A stretch of DNA of 25,177 bases from Candidatus Aenigmatarchaeota archaeon (GTDB taxonomy: Archaea; Aenigmatarchaeota; Aenigmatarchaeia; CG10238-14; SCSR01): positions 1-25,177 of the forward strand of contig JASEGN010000006.1 of assembly GCA_030018055.1 (NCBI GenBank), read 5' to 3'. The position numbers and the translations under genes were made by a program. How positions within the stretch are numbered: position 1 is the stretch's first letter; the number at the start of each line of letters is the position of its first letter. The notes below the pieces were generated by a model that saw only the letters and a list, made by a program, of their open reading frames with translations, made no database searches and had not been told where the DNA came from. Positions 14,723-22,631 of the stretch are shown piece after piece.

Positions 14723-15409
14723 ATGAGGGTAAAAACTTATATTAAAGGATTTGATGAAAAATTAGAAGGAGGCTTTCCTCAAAATTCTTCCATATTAATT
14801 TTTGGTTCTCCAGGCTCGGGAAAAACAACCTTTTGTAATCAATTTATCTATAATGGATTGAAGAAAGGGGAGGCAGCACTCTATATAACCTTCTACGCTC
14901 CACCAAGAGTTATAAAAGATAGGATGAAAAAATTTGGTTGGAATATAGAGGGAAAAATAATAATTTTCATAGATGTCTACTCTTGGAAGGCTGGTGGTAT
15001 CCGTGTAGATAAGTATACTATCAGAGAGCCTAGTGATTTGAATGAATTTAACATAAAGGTATCCGAGGCTATAAAAGAGTTGAAAAATAAGAATCTAAAA
15101 CGTTGCACCATCGATTCCTTGTCAACACTTTTTCTGTATGTACCAACCGACCTTGCTCTTAAATTTACTTCGGTTCTTTTAGGAAAGTTTAAATTGAATG
15201 ACATAACTCAAACTATAGTTATTGAAGGTGGTGTACATGACCAAGCCACATTAAATGCTTTGGATGCTATGTCAGATGGTTGTGTAGAGTTAGCATACAG
15301 TGAGATGTTGCAAAAAAGAATAATGAGGATAAGAAGGATGGTAAATACTAAACATAGTTTAGAATGGTTTGGTTTTCAGATTTCCAATAAAGGAATTGTG
15401 ATGGAGTGA
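14723..15409 (+). CDS. KaiC-like RecA-superfamily ATPase (first of cluster)
   Basis: A 228-residue single-domain KaiC-like protein. It begins KTYIKGFDEKLEGGFPQNSSILI, the usual G-x-D-x-x-L-x-G-G-F entry, followed by Walker A GSPGSGKTTF (28-37), then ALYITFYAPPRVIKDRMKKFGWNIE. The Walker B strand is RCTIDSLSTLFLY. It should bind and hydrolyse ATP. Single-domain KaiC-like ATPases are very common in archaea, and several are linked to signalling, motility or redox control, but no specific job can be given. Its stop TGA overlaps the ATG of the next gene by one base, so the two are coupled. Confidence 0.88.
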   Translation: MRVKTYIKGFDEKLEGGFPQNSSILIFGSPGSGKTTFCNQFIYNGLKKGEAALYITFYAPPRVIKDRMKKFGWNIEGKIIIFIDVYSWKAGGIRVDKYTIREPSDLNEFNIKVSEAIKELKNKNLKRCTIDSLSTLFLYVPTDLALKFTSVLLGKFKLNDITQTIVIEGGVHDQATLNALDAMSDGCVELAYSEMLQKRIMRIRRMVNTKHSLEWFGFQISNKGIVME

Positions 15410-16089
15410 TGAAAAGAGTAAAATCTGGAATTCCAGGGTTGGATGAATTGATTGAAGGTGGTTTCTTACCAACATCAACGGTTTTAATTTCTGGAACAGC
15501 TGGTGCTGGCAAGACTTTATTCTGTAGTCAATTTATTTATAATGGTGCAAAGAAGTACAATGAACCAGGGGTTTATTTAACTTTCGAAGAAACACCAGAG
15601 AGTATTATAACAAATATGAAAAGATTTGGTTGCGACTTCCAAAAACTGATAGATGAGAAAAAAGTTAGCTTCTTGCTTTATGATATAAGAATGCCAGATG
15701 TATTTGATGAAGTTTATTCAGCAATAAACAAAGTAAAGGCAAAGAGAGTTTGCATAGATTCTATAGCCACTTGGGGACTATATGTAGGTGAACTAGGGCT
15801 TATAAGAAGACGTATACTAGAATTTTTAAGTAGAATTAGAGCAACAGAGTGTACGACTCTATTAACCACCGAGATACCTTCAGGTAGTAGTGGCATTTCA
15901 AGGTTTGGTGTTGAGGAATTTCTTTCAGATTGTGTAATAATTTTAAATTATTTGCGAAAACGTGGTGCTTTCGAGAGGTCAGTTATTGTATGGAAGTATA
16001 GAGGCAGTGAACATTCATATAAAGTACATCCCTTTAAAATAACTAATAAGGGTATTGCTATATTCCCAAAAGAAGAAGTTATAGATTGA
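15409..16089 (+). CDS. KaiC-like RecA-superfamily ATPase (second of cluster)
   Basis: A 226-residue KaiC-like protein starting MKRVKSGIPGLDELIEGGFLPTS. Walker A is GTAGAGKTLF (about 29-38). The strand GVYLTFEETPESIITNMKRFGCD is very typical of KaiC, as are the Walker B strand KRVCIDSIATWGLY and the C-terminal region with VWKYRGSEHSYKVHPFKITNKGIAIFP. The K-x-R-G-S-x-H motif near the end is a conserved KaiC feature close to the subunit interface. A GTG at 15406 could also serve, but the ATG at 15409 overlaps the upstream TGA and gives the usual N-terminus. It shares the fold with its upstream neighbour, which suggests a hetero-oligomer or tandem duplication. Confidence 0.9.
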   Translation: MKRVKSGIPGLDELIEGGFLPTSTVLISGTAGAGKTLFCSQFIYNGAKKYNEPGVYLTFEETPESIITNMKRFGCDFQKLIDEKKVSFLLYDIRMPDVFDEVYSAINKVKAKRVCIDSIATWGLYVGELGLIRRRILEFLSRIRATECTTLLTTEIPSGSSGISRFGVEEFLSDCVIILNYLRKRGAFERSVIVWKYRGSEHSYKVHPFKITNKGIAIFPKEEVID

Positions 16090-16090
16090 T

Positions 16091-17230
16091 ATGAAGTTAA
16101 CGATTGGAATAGAAAAGTTGGAAGAAATGTTAAGCGGAGGTATAGATTCAAAGTCATCTGTATTGCTATTAACAGATACAATGGTTGATAAGGCAAGCTT
16201 TTCCCAACATATGCTTTCGGCGAGAATTATCGATGGTGATGTTGGGATTTACTTAACAACAACAAAAACTCCTCAACAAATTCTCAAAAACATGTATGAC
16301 CATGGCTGGGAAAGTAAAGGAATGGTTTTTGTTGATTGTATTTCTTACACTTTGAGTAGGGAAAGTGATGCAAAGTATCTTATGAGAGAGGCTATAACAA
16401 ACACAAACGCTGCATGGAAAAATGCTGCTGAATTGTTCCGAGACGCCTTAACCAAAACTAAAGGTTTTAAGTTTGTTGTATTTGATTGTTTGGAAACTTT
16501 CATGGGAGTTGGATCAGGTGAAATAGCTAAAAAAATAGTTGAATGGAAAAAGTTAGCAAAAGATACTAACACAACTTGCATATATCTTCTTACAAATTGG
16601 GGGTATAAGGAGGAGGATATTAAAAAAATCTGTGGCTCTGTTGATGTTGTTGTTAATTTGGGGACTGTTGAAAAAAAATTGCTCTGGATGAACTATTTCA
16701 CAATTGGAGATAAACCAAAAATTTTCTTTTCAACGACTCCTACTGGAGTTGGAATCTATGTACCAAAAATATTAATTACAGGACCATTTCATGCAGGTAA
16801 ATCAAGCATAGTTAAGGCCCTATCCGAAAGGGCTATATCTATTGATAGATTAGGAACCACCGTTGCTTTAGATCACGGCTATATAGAAAAGAAAGGTATG
16901 GTTTGTGACATCTTTGGTACTCCTGGGCAGGAAAGGTTCGATTGGATATTAAAAATTTTAGCTAAGGATATATGGGGAATAATTCTTGTTGTAGATTCAA
17001 CACAACCTGGAACTTTTGGAAGAGCACTAGAGATGTTAGAAGAAGTAAAGGGTTATGGAATCCCCTTCATTGTTTTTGCAAACAAACAAGATTTACCAAA
17101 AGCTCTTAAGCCAACCAAAGTAAAGAAAAAATTAGGGGTAATAGATGTTATCGGAACCTCAGCAAAAACAAAACAAGGATTAGACGAGGGTTTAAAGCTT
17201 TTATTCGATAAAATATTTAAGGTAAAATAA
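16091..17230 (+). CDS. Fusion of a degenerate KaiC domain with a Ras/MglA-like small GTPase
   Basis: A 379-residue two-domain protein. Residues of about 1-220 follow the KaiC layout (KLEEMLSGGID, then GIYLTTTKTPQQILKNMYDHGWE, then FVVFDCLETFMG as a Walker-B-like strand), but the Walker A position reads TDTMVDKASF, so ATP binding is probably lost. Residues of about 225-379 are a small GTPase: G1 GPFHAGKSS (231-239), switch-I threonines at 256-257, G3 DIFGTPGQERF (273-283), G4 NKQD (331-334) and G5 TSAK (356-359). GTP binding and switching therefore look intact. It starts 1 nt after the upstream KaiC stop and is followed by a Roadblock protein, the usual partner of such GTPases. Confidence 0.9.
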   Translation: MKLTIGIEKLEEMLSGGIDSKSSVLLLTDTMVDKASFSQHMLSARIIDGDVGIYLTTTKTPQQILKNMYDHGWESKGMVFVDCISYTLSRESDAKYLMREAITNTNAAWKNAAELFRDALTKTKGFKFVVFDCLETFMGVGSGEIAKKIVEWKKLAKDTNTTCIYLLTNWGYKEEDIKKICGSVDVVVNLGTVEKKLLWMNYFTIGDKPKIFFSTTPTGVGIYVPKILITGPFHAGKSSIVKALSERAISIDRLGTTVALDHGYIEKKGMVCDIFGTPGQERFDWILKILAKDIWGIILVVDSTQPGTFGRALEMLEEVKGYGIPFIVFANKQDLPKALKPTKVKKKLGVIDVIGTSAKTKQGLDEGLKLLFDKIFKVK

Positions 17231-17252
17231 TAAAATATAGTTAGGCTGCTGA

Positions 17253-17621
17253 ATGGTTGAGAAAAGAAAGGAACTGGAAAATATTTTAAAAGAACTTGAA
17301 AAGATTGGAGATATTCTTGGCTCGGCAATAGTAAGAACCGATGGCCTATTAATAGCTACTGGTTTACCTACTGAAGTAAATTCTAAGGCAGTTGCTGCAA
17401 TGGCAGCAGCAATAGTTGGTACAAGTGAAACTTCTGTCAAAGAATTGGAGATAGGTAAATTTAACCAGGTTATCGTAAATGCCTCTGATGGTCAATATGT
17501 TTGTATAAAAGCTGGTGAAGAAGGAATTCTGATCTCATTAGCAAGAAAGGGTGCTAACCTAGGTTTAGTTCTGCTTGAGATGGAAAGACAGGCTAAAAAA
17601 ATCACTAGATTAATTGAGTAA
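17253..17621 (+). CDS. Roadblock/LC7 domain protein (MglB-like)
   Basis: A 122-residue protein filling one Roadblock/LC7 domain: an N-terminal helix with ENILKELEKIGDILGSAIVRTDGLLIATGLP, a helix SKAVAAMAAAIVGTSETSVKEL, then strands FNQVIVNASDGQYVCIKAGEEGILISLARKGANLGLVLLEMERQAKKI. Roadblock proteins dimerise and, as MglB does for MglA in bacteria, can act as GTPase-activating or nucleotide-state partners of small GTPases. It directly follows the KaiC/GTPase fusion with a 22-nt gap, so it is the likely cognate regulator (inference). The Shine-Dalgarno before the ATG is weak. Confidence 0.9.
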   Translation: MVEKRKELENILKELEKIGDILGSAIVRTDGLLIATGLPTEVNSKAVAAMAAAIVGTSETSVKELEIGKFNQVIVNASDGQYVCIKAGEEGILISLARKGANLGLVLLEMERQAKKITRLIE

Positions 17622-17628
17622 TGTTTTT

Positions 17629-18132
17629 ATGAAAGCTGTAGTTAAGAAAGAAGAGTTAGAGGAACTAGAAAAAAGTTATCGAGGTGTCATTCTCTCTCTA
17701 TTAAAATCTATAGATGAAGCAGGTAAGAGAATCGCTGGCAGGGGTGCTCCAGTATTTTTAAGAGAGGCTGGCTACGCTCTTTCTGATTTTGGCCTTAAAA
17801 AACTACCAAAAACTAACAGTGTAGAAGAAGCTGTTAAAATTCTTCAAGATATTTGGAAAAAAATAAAGACTGTTGGCGAGGTAAAACTTAAAAGTATAGA
17901 GGAATTTGAGGATAGAACAGAAATAATCTGGGGATTTAAGAATTCAAACTGTATCAAAACTGTACTAAGTTTCAATTTGGAATTTGGGAATTGTCCTTTG
18001 TGTCTCTATTCTTTCTATTTTTTGGAGAGAACTCTAAACAGAATTTTACATAGGGAAGTTGAGGTTAGATATCATTCCTTCGATAAAAAAACTGGAATAT
18101 GTTATGAAAAAGTTAAAATTTTAAAGAGGTGA
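17629..18132 (+). CDS. Cys-rich sensor-like protein, possibly V4R-related
   Basis: A 167-residue protein from the ATG at 17629; a TTG at 17614 would add five residues and overlap the Roadblock gene. The N-terminal part is helical. The C-terminal part has strands with four cysteines, C108, C122 and C125 (NCPLC), and C158 ([10 protein letters not shown]). This pattern, a CPLC segment followed by a helix and V-x-V-x8-TG-x-C-x-Y-x-V, resembles V4R-type small-molecule-binding domains, but similarity by eye is weak. The four Cys could bind a metal. It lies last among the signalling genes; its stop codon overlaps the Shine-Dalgarno of fae. A sensory input role is inferred from this context only. Confidence 0.6.
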   Translation: MKAVVKKEELEELEKSYRGVILSLLKSIDEAGKRIAGRGAPVFLREAGYALSDFGLKKLPKTNSVEEAVKILQDIWKKIKTVGEVKLKSIEEFEDRTEIIWGFKNSNCIKTVLSFNLEFGNCPLCLYSFYFLERTLNRILHREVEVRYHSFDKKTGICYEKVKILKR

Positions 18133-18133
18133 T
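18126..18133 (+). promoter_or_regulatory. Shine-Dalgarno of fae overlapping the upstream stop
   Basis: GAGGTGAT contains the TGA stop of the upstream gene and lies 6 nt before the fae ATG. It couples Fae translation to the signalling operon and is much stronger than the other RBSs in the cluster. Confidence 0.7.
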
Positions 18134-18139
18134 TTAAAA

Positions 18140-18628
18140 ATGTACGCAATAGGTGAAGCATTAGTTGGAGAAGGGAATGAAGTTGCACATATAGATTTGA
18201 TCATAGGAGATAAGGAAGGACCAGTTGGGACAGCATTTGCCAATTCTTTGGCAACACCAAGCCAAGGACACGTACCTTTGCTAGCTGTCTTGGAGCCAAA
18301 TCTTCAGCCAAAACCATGTACTTTAATAATACCAAAAGTTACGATAAAAAATTTGGAGCAGGCTTCGCTAATCTTTGGCCCAGCACAAGCATCTGTTGCT
18401 AAGGCTGTAGCAGATGCTGTAGAAGAAGGGACGATACCAAAAAAGACTGTAGAAGATGTTGTCATAATCTGTGGTGTATTCATACACCCAAAGGCAAAAG
18501 ACAAGGACAAAATCTACGAGTACAATTATGAGGCAACAAAATTGGCAATAAAAAGAGCTATGGCTGGCGAACCAAAAATTGAAGAAGTTTTAGCTAAAAA
18601 AGAAAAGGCTAAACACCCCTTCAGATAA
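18140..18628 (+). CDS. fae: Formaldehyde-activating enzyme (Fae)
   Basis: A 162-residue protein of normal Fae length. It begins [23 protein letters not shown] with the catalytic His17, followed by [30 protein letters not shown], the most conserved part of the family. The C-terminal half has [19 protein letters not shown] and ends in a Lys-rich tail. Fae catalyses condensation of formaldehyde with tetrahydromethanopterin to methylene-tetrahydromethanopterin; in archaea it is also linked to the ribulose-monophosphate route. It acts in the cytoplasm. Its presence indicates tetrahydromethanopterin-based C1 metabolism. Being coupled to a KaiC/GTPase operon is unusual for this enzyme. Confidence 0.96.
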   Translation: MYAIGEALVGEGNEVAHIDLIIGDKEGPVGTAFANSLATPSQGHVPLLAVLEPNLQPKPCTLIIPKVTIKNLEQASLIFGPAQASVAKAVADAVEEGTIPKKTVEDVVIICGVFIHPKAKDKDKIYEYNYEATKLAIKRAMAGEPKIEEVLAKKEKAKHPFR

Positions 18629-18725
18629 ATTACCTAAAAACTAACTAAAGGTTATTAGAAAATTTTATTTAAATCTTATTAGATAAAAATAATCTTTTTA
18701 GATACTTCTAACCATTATAGATTTA

Positions 18726-19730
18726 ATGGATAGTTTATACAAGCGAAAAATAGCAGATGATATTATGCGAGCAGCACAGCTAGCTTCTGCTTTAGAGATT
18801 TGTGGTTGGCCTAAGCCTGGAAACGTTCATAGAACTGCTTATTTTCACGATACGAAGTTTGAGCACTTTGTGGCTGGCTCTATATCGATCGGACCAGTAG
18901 TTAGGAGTAGCACACTCAAGGGTATAGCTGCTGGACTCAACAAAATTAAATTAAGTGAAATACACCTAGGAAAGCTCATAAATCATGCTATTTCGGATGT
19001 AAAATCTTGGCACAAAGGTGGAAATACGCATTTAGGCACCATGTTACTTTTCATACCACTGGCTGCAACTGCCGGAATGACGTTCATAACTCATAAAAAA
19101 ATAGATTTAGTTCACTTACGTAAAAATTTCAAAAAGATTATGCGTGCCACAACCTATGAAGATGCCGTTGAAGTATACGATGCTATCATCAGAGCAAATC
19201 CAGGAGGAATAGGCACATTGAAGGATAAATCAGCACCAGATTTAACAGACAAAAAATTCAAACAAAAACTCGTTAAGAGTCGTTTATCTTTATACGATGT
19301 CATGCTCGTTTCGTCAGCCTGGGACACATTAGCTAAGGAACTAACAACTGGTTTGTACATAACTTTTAGTTTTGGGTACCCAACTTATTGCGATATCTAT
19401 AATCGAACTAATGATGTTAATTTGGCAACTGTGCACACATACCTTACGCTGCTTTCAAGATTTCCAGATACATTTGTAGCTAGGAATGTTGGTTTAAAAT
19501 TTGTATCGGAGATTCCAGAAGCTGTTAAAATTGGTATGAAAGAAGCTAAAAATGTTGCTATTGAGGCTAAAAAAGTGCTAAAACTTGGCGGGCTTACAAC
19601 TAATGAGGGTAAAAAAGCCCTCTTTCAACTTGACAAAAAGTTAAGAGCAGAAGGACTAAATCCGGGAACCACTGCTGATTTAACTGCAGCCTCTTTGTTT
19701 ATCGCTATTTTACAAGGATTGAGACCGTAA
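18726..19730 (+). CDS. CitG-family protein (triphosphoribosyl-dephospho-CoA synthase-like)
   Basis: A 334-residue protein of the CitG/MdcB family. The motif WPKPGNVHR (28-36) matches the KPG segment of the family, followed by SSTLKG, the glycine-rich GGNTHLGTMLLFIPLA (about 97-112) and, near the C-terminus, GLNPGTTADLTAASLFIAIL. Bacterial members make the prosthetic-group precursor of citrate or malonate lyase. Archaea usually lack those lyases, so the archaeal branch probably acts on a different substrate, perhaps a phosphoribosyl or cofactor intermediate; this is not settled by the sequence. It has its own upstream A/T box (about 18664-18674), with the ATG 55 nt downstream. Confidence 0.82.
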   Translation: MDSLYKRKIADDIMRAAQLASALEICGWPKPGNVHRTAYFHDTKFEHFVAGSISIGPVVRSSTLKGIAAGLNKIKLSEIHLGKLINHAISDVKSWHKGGNTHLGTMLLFIPLAATAGMTFITHKKIDLVHLRKNFKKIMRATTYEDAVEVYDAIIRANPGGIGTLKDKSAPDLTDKKFKQKLVKSRLSLYDVMLVSSAWDTLAKELTTGLYITFSFGYPTYCDIYNRTNDVNLATVHTYLTLLSRFPDTFVARNVGLKFVSEIPEAVKIGMKEAKNVAIEAKKVLKLGGLTTNEGKKALFQLDKKLRAEGLNPGTTADLTAASLFIAILQGLRP

Positions 19731-19746
19731 TATTTTTTGTGAGCAA

Positions 19747-20799
19747 ATGGGAACAAGAAAGTTTAGAGATAGAGATTATTTAGAAACGAAAGAGGGTTTC
19801 TTCTTTACAGTTATTGGCAATGTACATCCATCGGATAGAGTATTAGCGTACTTAAAATACATTCAAAGTGATTCTGGAAAGTGGGGAAAAGATATGAAAT
19901 ATAAAAGGGCATTAACAGGTTATAATATTCCAAATTTAGTAAAAACATTTAATTTTCTAACTAGAAACTTTCCACATTATATATTTCATTCAGATATTTT
20001 CAACATAACTCTCTCAGTCGTACCTTTAAATTACATCGAAAAACACTACAAGCCTGAAGAAAAATTAAATCAATTGTTAGCAAGCTCTGAGTTGGATGAG
20101 CTTCAGCGTAAGGCTATGGAGTTAGTAGGGTTTCTCTCCGACAAGAGTGGTATTTCACTTAAAAATTTTGGAATTACAGGCTCAATATTGATAGATATTC
20201 ACAGAATCGAATTTTCGGACATAGATTTAATTGTATATGGAAAAGAAAATAGCATAATAGTTAAGGATTTTCTTCGAGCAGCTTTAAATGAAAAAGAGGT
20301 GTTAAGAAGACTTAGTGGCAAGAACTTTAGCACATGGATTGAAGATAGGTCTAAGCTTTTTCCAGTAACTAAAAAGGAGGCAAGAGCCATTTTTCAAAAG
20401 AAGTGGAATGTAGGCGAATTTAAAGACACAAAATTCTCGATTCAACCAGTGAAAACTGAAAAGGAAGTTAAGGAGAAATATGGAGATAAGGTTTACTACC
20501 CGATTGGGTTAGTTAAAGCTAAAGCAAGAGTTGTGGACGCTTCTGACTCTATGTTCATGCCAGCTATCTACACTGTTGATGAAGTTAAAATAATCAAGGG
20601 AAAAGTTACACCTAACATCAAAGAGGTAGTGAGTTATGAAGGGTTTTATGGAGAAATTGCAAAAGCTGGAGAGCAAATTCTTGTAATGGGTAAATTAGAG
20701 GAAGTGGTTGAGAAGAAAACTTTAGAAAGTTATCACCAAATTCTTATAGGATCGCAAGAAGCTAGAGGAAAGGATTACATAAAACCCCTAAAATTTTGA
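19747..20799 (+). CDS. Predicted nucleotidyltransferase, archaeal family (first of tandem pair)
   Basis: A 350-residue protein. The core has a nucleotidyltransferase signature, GSILIDIHRIEFSDIDLIVYG (G145-S146, then D158-x-D160), the metal-binding GS and DxD of the polymerase-beta fold. The N-terminus is a conserved EGFFFTVIGNVHPSDRVLAYLKY segment, and the C-terminus has a KYGDKVYYPIGLVKAKARV element followed by strands. It resembles archaeal predicted nucleotidyltransferases of unknown substrate (COG1665-like, from memory). It follows the CitG-family gene by 16 nt and overlaps the next gene, a paralogue with the same layout. Confidence 0.7.
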   Translation: MGTRKFRDRDYLETKEGFFFTVIGNVHPSDRVLAYLKYIQSDSGKWGKDMKYKRALTGYNIPNLVKTFNFLTRNFPHYIFHSDIFNITLSVVPLNYIEKHYKPEEKLNQLLASSELDELQRKAMELVGFLSDKSGISLKNFGITGSILIDIHRIEFSDIDLIVYGKENSIIVKDFLRAALNEKEVLRRLSGKNFSTWIEDRSKLFPVTKKEARAIFQKKWNVGEFKDTKFSIQPVKTEKEVKEKYGDKVYYPIGLVKAKARVVDASDSMFMPAIYTVDEVKIIKGKVTPNIKEVVSYEGFYGEIAKAGEQILVMGKLEEVVEKKTLESYHQILIGSQEARGKDYIKPLKF

Positions 20800-20816
20800 A
20801 TTTAGCTAGTGGTGAA

Positions 20817-21851
20817 ATGAAACTTAAAAGTAACTTCCCACATCCTATAGAAGGATATTATATTGAGTCGTCAGATGGTTTAATTTTTGCTACAAAAGGT
20901 TTAATTCATCCACCTGAGCGGATAATAGCCTTTGTAAGGTACGTTCCTCACACTCTTGGTAAAAGAAAAAGAGAAGGTGTTAGATATAAAAGAGTTTATA
21001 ATTTTGAAGAACAATACAAACTTCTGAAGGAAAAATACCCTCAATACCTATTTTTTGACCAAGTTTTCGATAGTCTTCTCCAAGGCGTACCTAATGAAAA
21101 TATTAAATTTATTTACAACCCTTGTTATAAGTTGAGAGAACTTCAGCGAAGTGAAAAAGTTGATCTAGTAGAAGCAAATGCAGTTGAATTCATTAAACTT
21201 CTTAGAGAAAATTGTAAAGTAAGACCGAAAGATATTGGCATTTCAGGCTCTATACTAGTTGGACTTCATACTCAAAACTCAGATACAGATATTGTCGTTT
21301 ATGGTTCAAAAAACTGTTTAGTAGTGCGAGATGTTTTACTAGACTTATTAAAAAATGGTAAAAGTGTTAGAAGACTTAACAAGCAGGAGTTAAGGAAACT
21401 ATACACTTCTAGGAGAGTTGTAGATACTGGAATCAAATTTAAAGAATTTGTTAAACATGAGCAGCGAAAAGTAATCCAAGGTTCATTTAAAAATAGGGAG
21501 TATTTTATGAGATTCATTAAACATCACTTTGAGATTAAGGAAAAATATGGTGACAAAATCTATAGAAATATTGGGCACGCAAAGATAAGAGCAACTATAA
21601 CCGAAGATAAAGAGTCTATATTCACACCATGTAAGTATGGAATTAGCAACGTGCATTTCATCGAAGGACCAAAAGTAAATAACTTAATAGAAATAACGTC
21701 CTATAGGGGTAGGTTCTGTGAACAAGCAAAAGAAGATGAAGTCGTTATTGCTAGTGGTAAATTGGAAAAAGTTTTTTTAAGAAATGGTGAGATTTATCAT
21801 AGGTTGTTAATAGGTAACCTGCCATCAGATTTTCTAGTTGTTAAATTGTAG
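20817..21851 (+). CDS. Predicted nucleotidyltransferase, archaeal family (second of tandem pair)
   Basis: A 344-residue paralogue of the previous gene. Matching parts are DGLIFATKGLIHPPERIIAFVRY near the N-terminus, IGISGSILVGLHTQNSDTDIVVYG with the GS and D-x-D metal residues, and EKYGDKIYRNIGHAKIRATI in the C-terminal part. The frame opens with a TTG at 20796 inside the stop region of the upstream gene, but the ATG at 20817 aligns with the paralogue's N-terminus and has GGTGA just before it, so it is preferred. Both copies keep the catalytic signature, so neither looks dead. Divergence between the copies suggests two different substrates, or a heterodimer. Confidence 0.7.
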   Translation: MKLKSNFPHPIEGYYIESSDGLIFATKGLIHPPERIIAFVRYVPHTLGKRKREGVRYKRVYNFEEQYKLLKEKYPQYLFFDQVFDSLLQGVPNENIKFIYNPCYKLRELQRSEKVDLVEANAVEFIKLLRENCKVRPKDIGISGSILVGLHTQNSDTDIVVYGSKNCLVVRDVLLDLLKNGKSVRRLNKQELRKLYTSRRVVDTGIKFKEFVKHEQRKVIQGSFKNREYFMRFIKHHFEIKEKYGDKIYRNIGHAKIRATITEDKESIFTPCKYGISNVHFIEGPKVNNLIEITSYRGRFCEQAKEDEVVIASGKLEKVFLRNGEIYHRLLIGNLPSDFLVVKL

Positions 21852-21854
21852 CTA

Positions 21855-22595
21855 CTATGGCTTTGGTCCAAGTTTAATTCCAATCTTTCTAGTACCAACG
21901 AGAACAGAGGCACCTATTAAAGCAGCGATAATAGCAACTATAATTCTCTCAGCCCAATAGAAAGTGGCTACTGCGGCAAAAGCTGCAGGAGGACCAGCAA
22001 ACATGATTACAAAAAGCAAGCATCCAATTATATGATCTCCAAGTACTCCTGCTAAAGCAGCAAAGAACATTCCGAAAATCATCTTCTTCTGATCTAGACT
22101 TACTATCCAATCATGTATCCTTCCTCTAAGGATTAAGCAAATGATAAGCGAAACAATGAGTAGATAGGGAAAGTACCAACCAACGTAAGCTAACTCCAAG
22201 CTCGCCCAGTAAATGCTTGCAACTCCAAACCAAATTCCTAAGAGTATAAGTTGAATTATAACACCAAGTTCCCATCGCTTAAATGCGTATAATCCAGCGA
22301 TAAGTGCACCCGTTATACCACAGAGAGCTGTTAAGAAACCAAAAGGGGCAGCATATGGAGCGACTAATGGAGTGATAACACCTGCAATTGCTATCCCTAC
22401 AACTCCAGCTACTGGCCCCAAAAATATTCCCATCAGGGCTACCATAATGAGGCTGGCGCTAATAAATCCTCCTAATCCAACAATTGGAAATGCAGGTATG
22501 AAACTTGCCAATACTGATATAGCAGCTAACACTGCAACATACGCTACAGGGAATCCAGCTATAAAACCCCGCTTCGTTACTACTCTCTTTACCAT
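21855..22595 (-). CDS. ECF transporter S component (substrate-binding), substrate unknown
   Basis: A 246-residue protein with at least six membrane helices, rich in Ala, Gly and Ile, with a GPVAGVVGIAIAGVITPLVAPYAAPFGFLTALCGITGALIAGL core like vitamin-uptake S components. It starts with a basic segment MVKRVVTKRG. In ECF transporters this subunit binds the vitamin or metal ligand and docks onto the T subunit. The sequence does not allow me to choose between thiamine, cobalamin, queuosine-precursor or other families. It is the last gene of the operon, 36 nt after the T-component gene. Confidence 0.78.
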   Translation of the reverse strand: MVKRVVTKRGFIAGFPVAYVAVLAAISVLASFIPAFPIVGLGGFISASLIMVALMGIFLGPVAGVVGIAIAGVITPLVAPYAAPFGFLTALCGITGALIAGLYAFKRWELGVIIQLILLGIWFGVASIYWASLELAYVGWYFPYLLIVSLIICLILRGRIHDWIVSLDQKKMIFGMFFAALAGVLGDHIIGCLLFVIMFAGPPAAFAAVATFYWAERIIVAIIAALIGASVLVGTRKIGIKLGPKP

Positions 22596-22631
22596 ATTAT
22601 TTAATTAGGTTTTTCAATATTTATTTTTATG

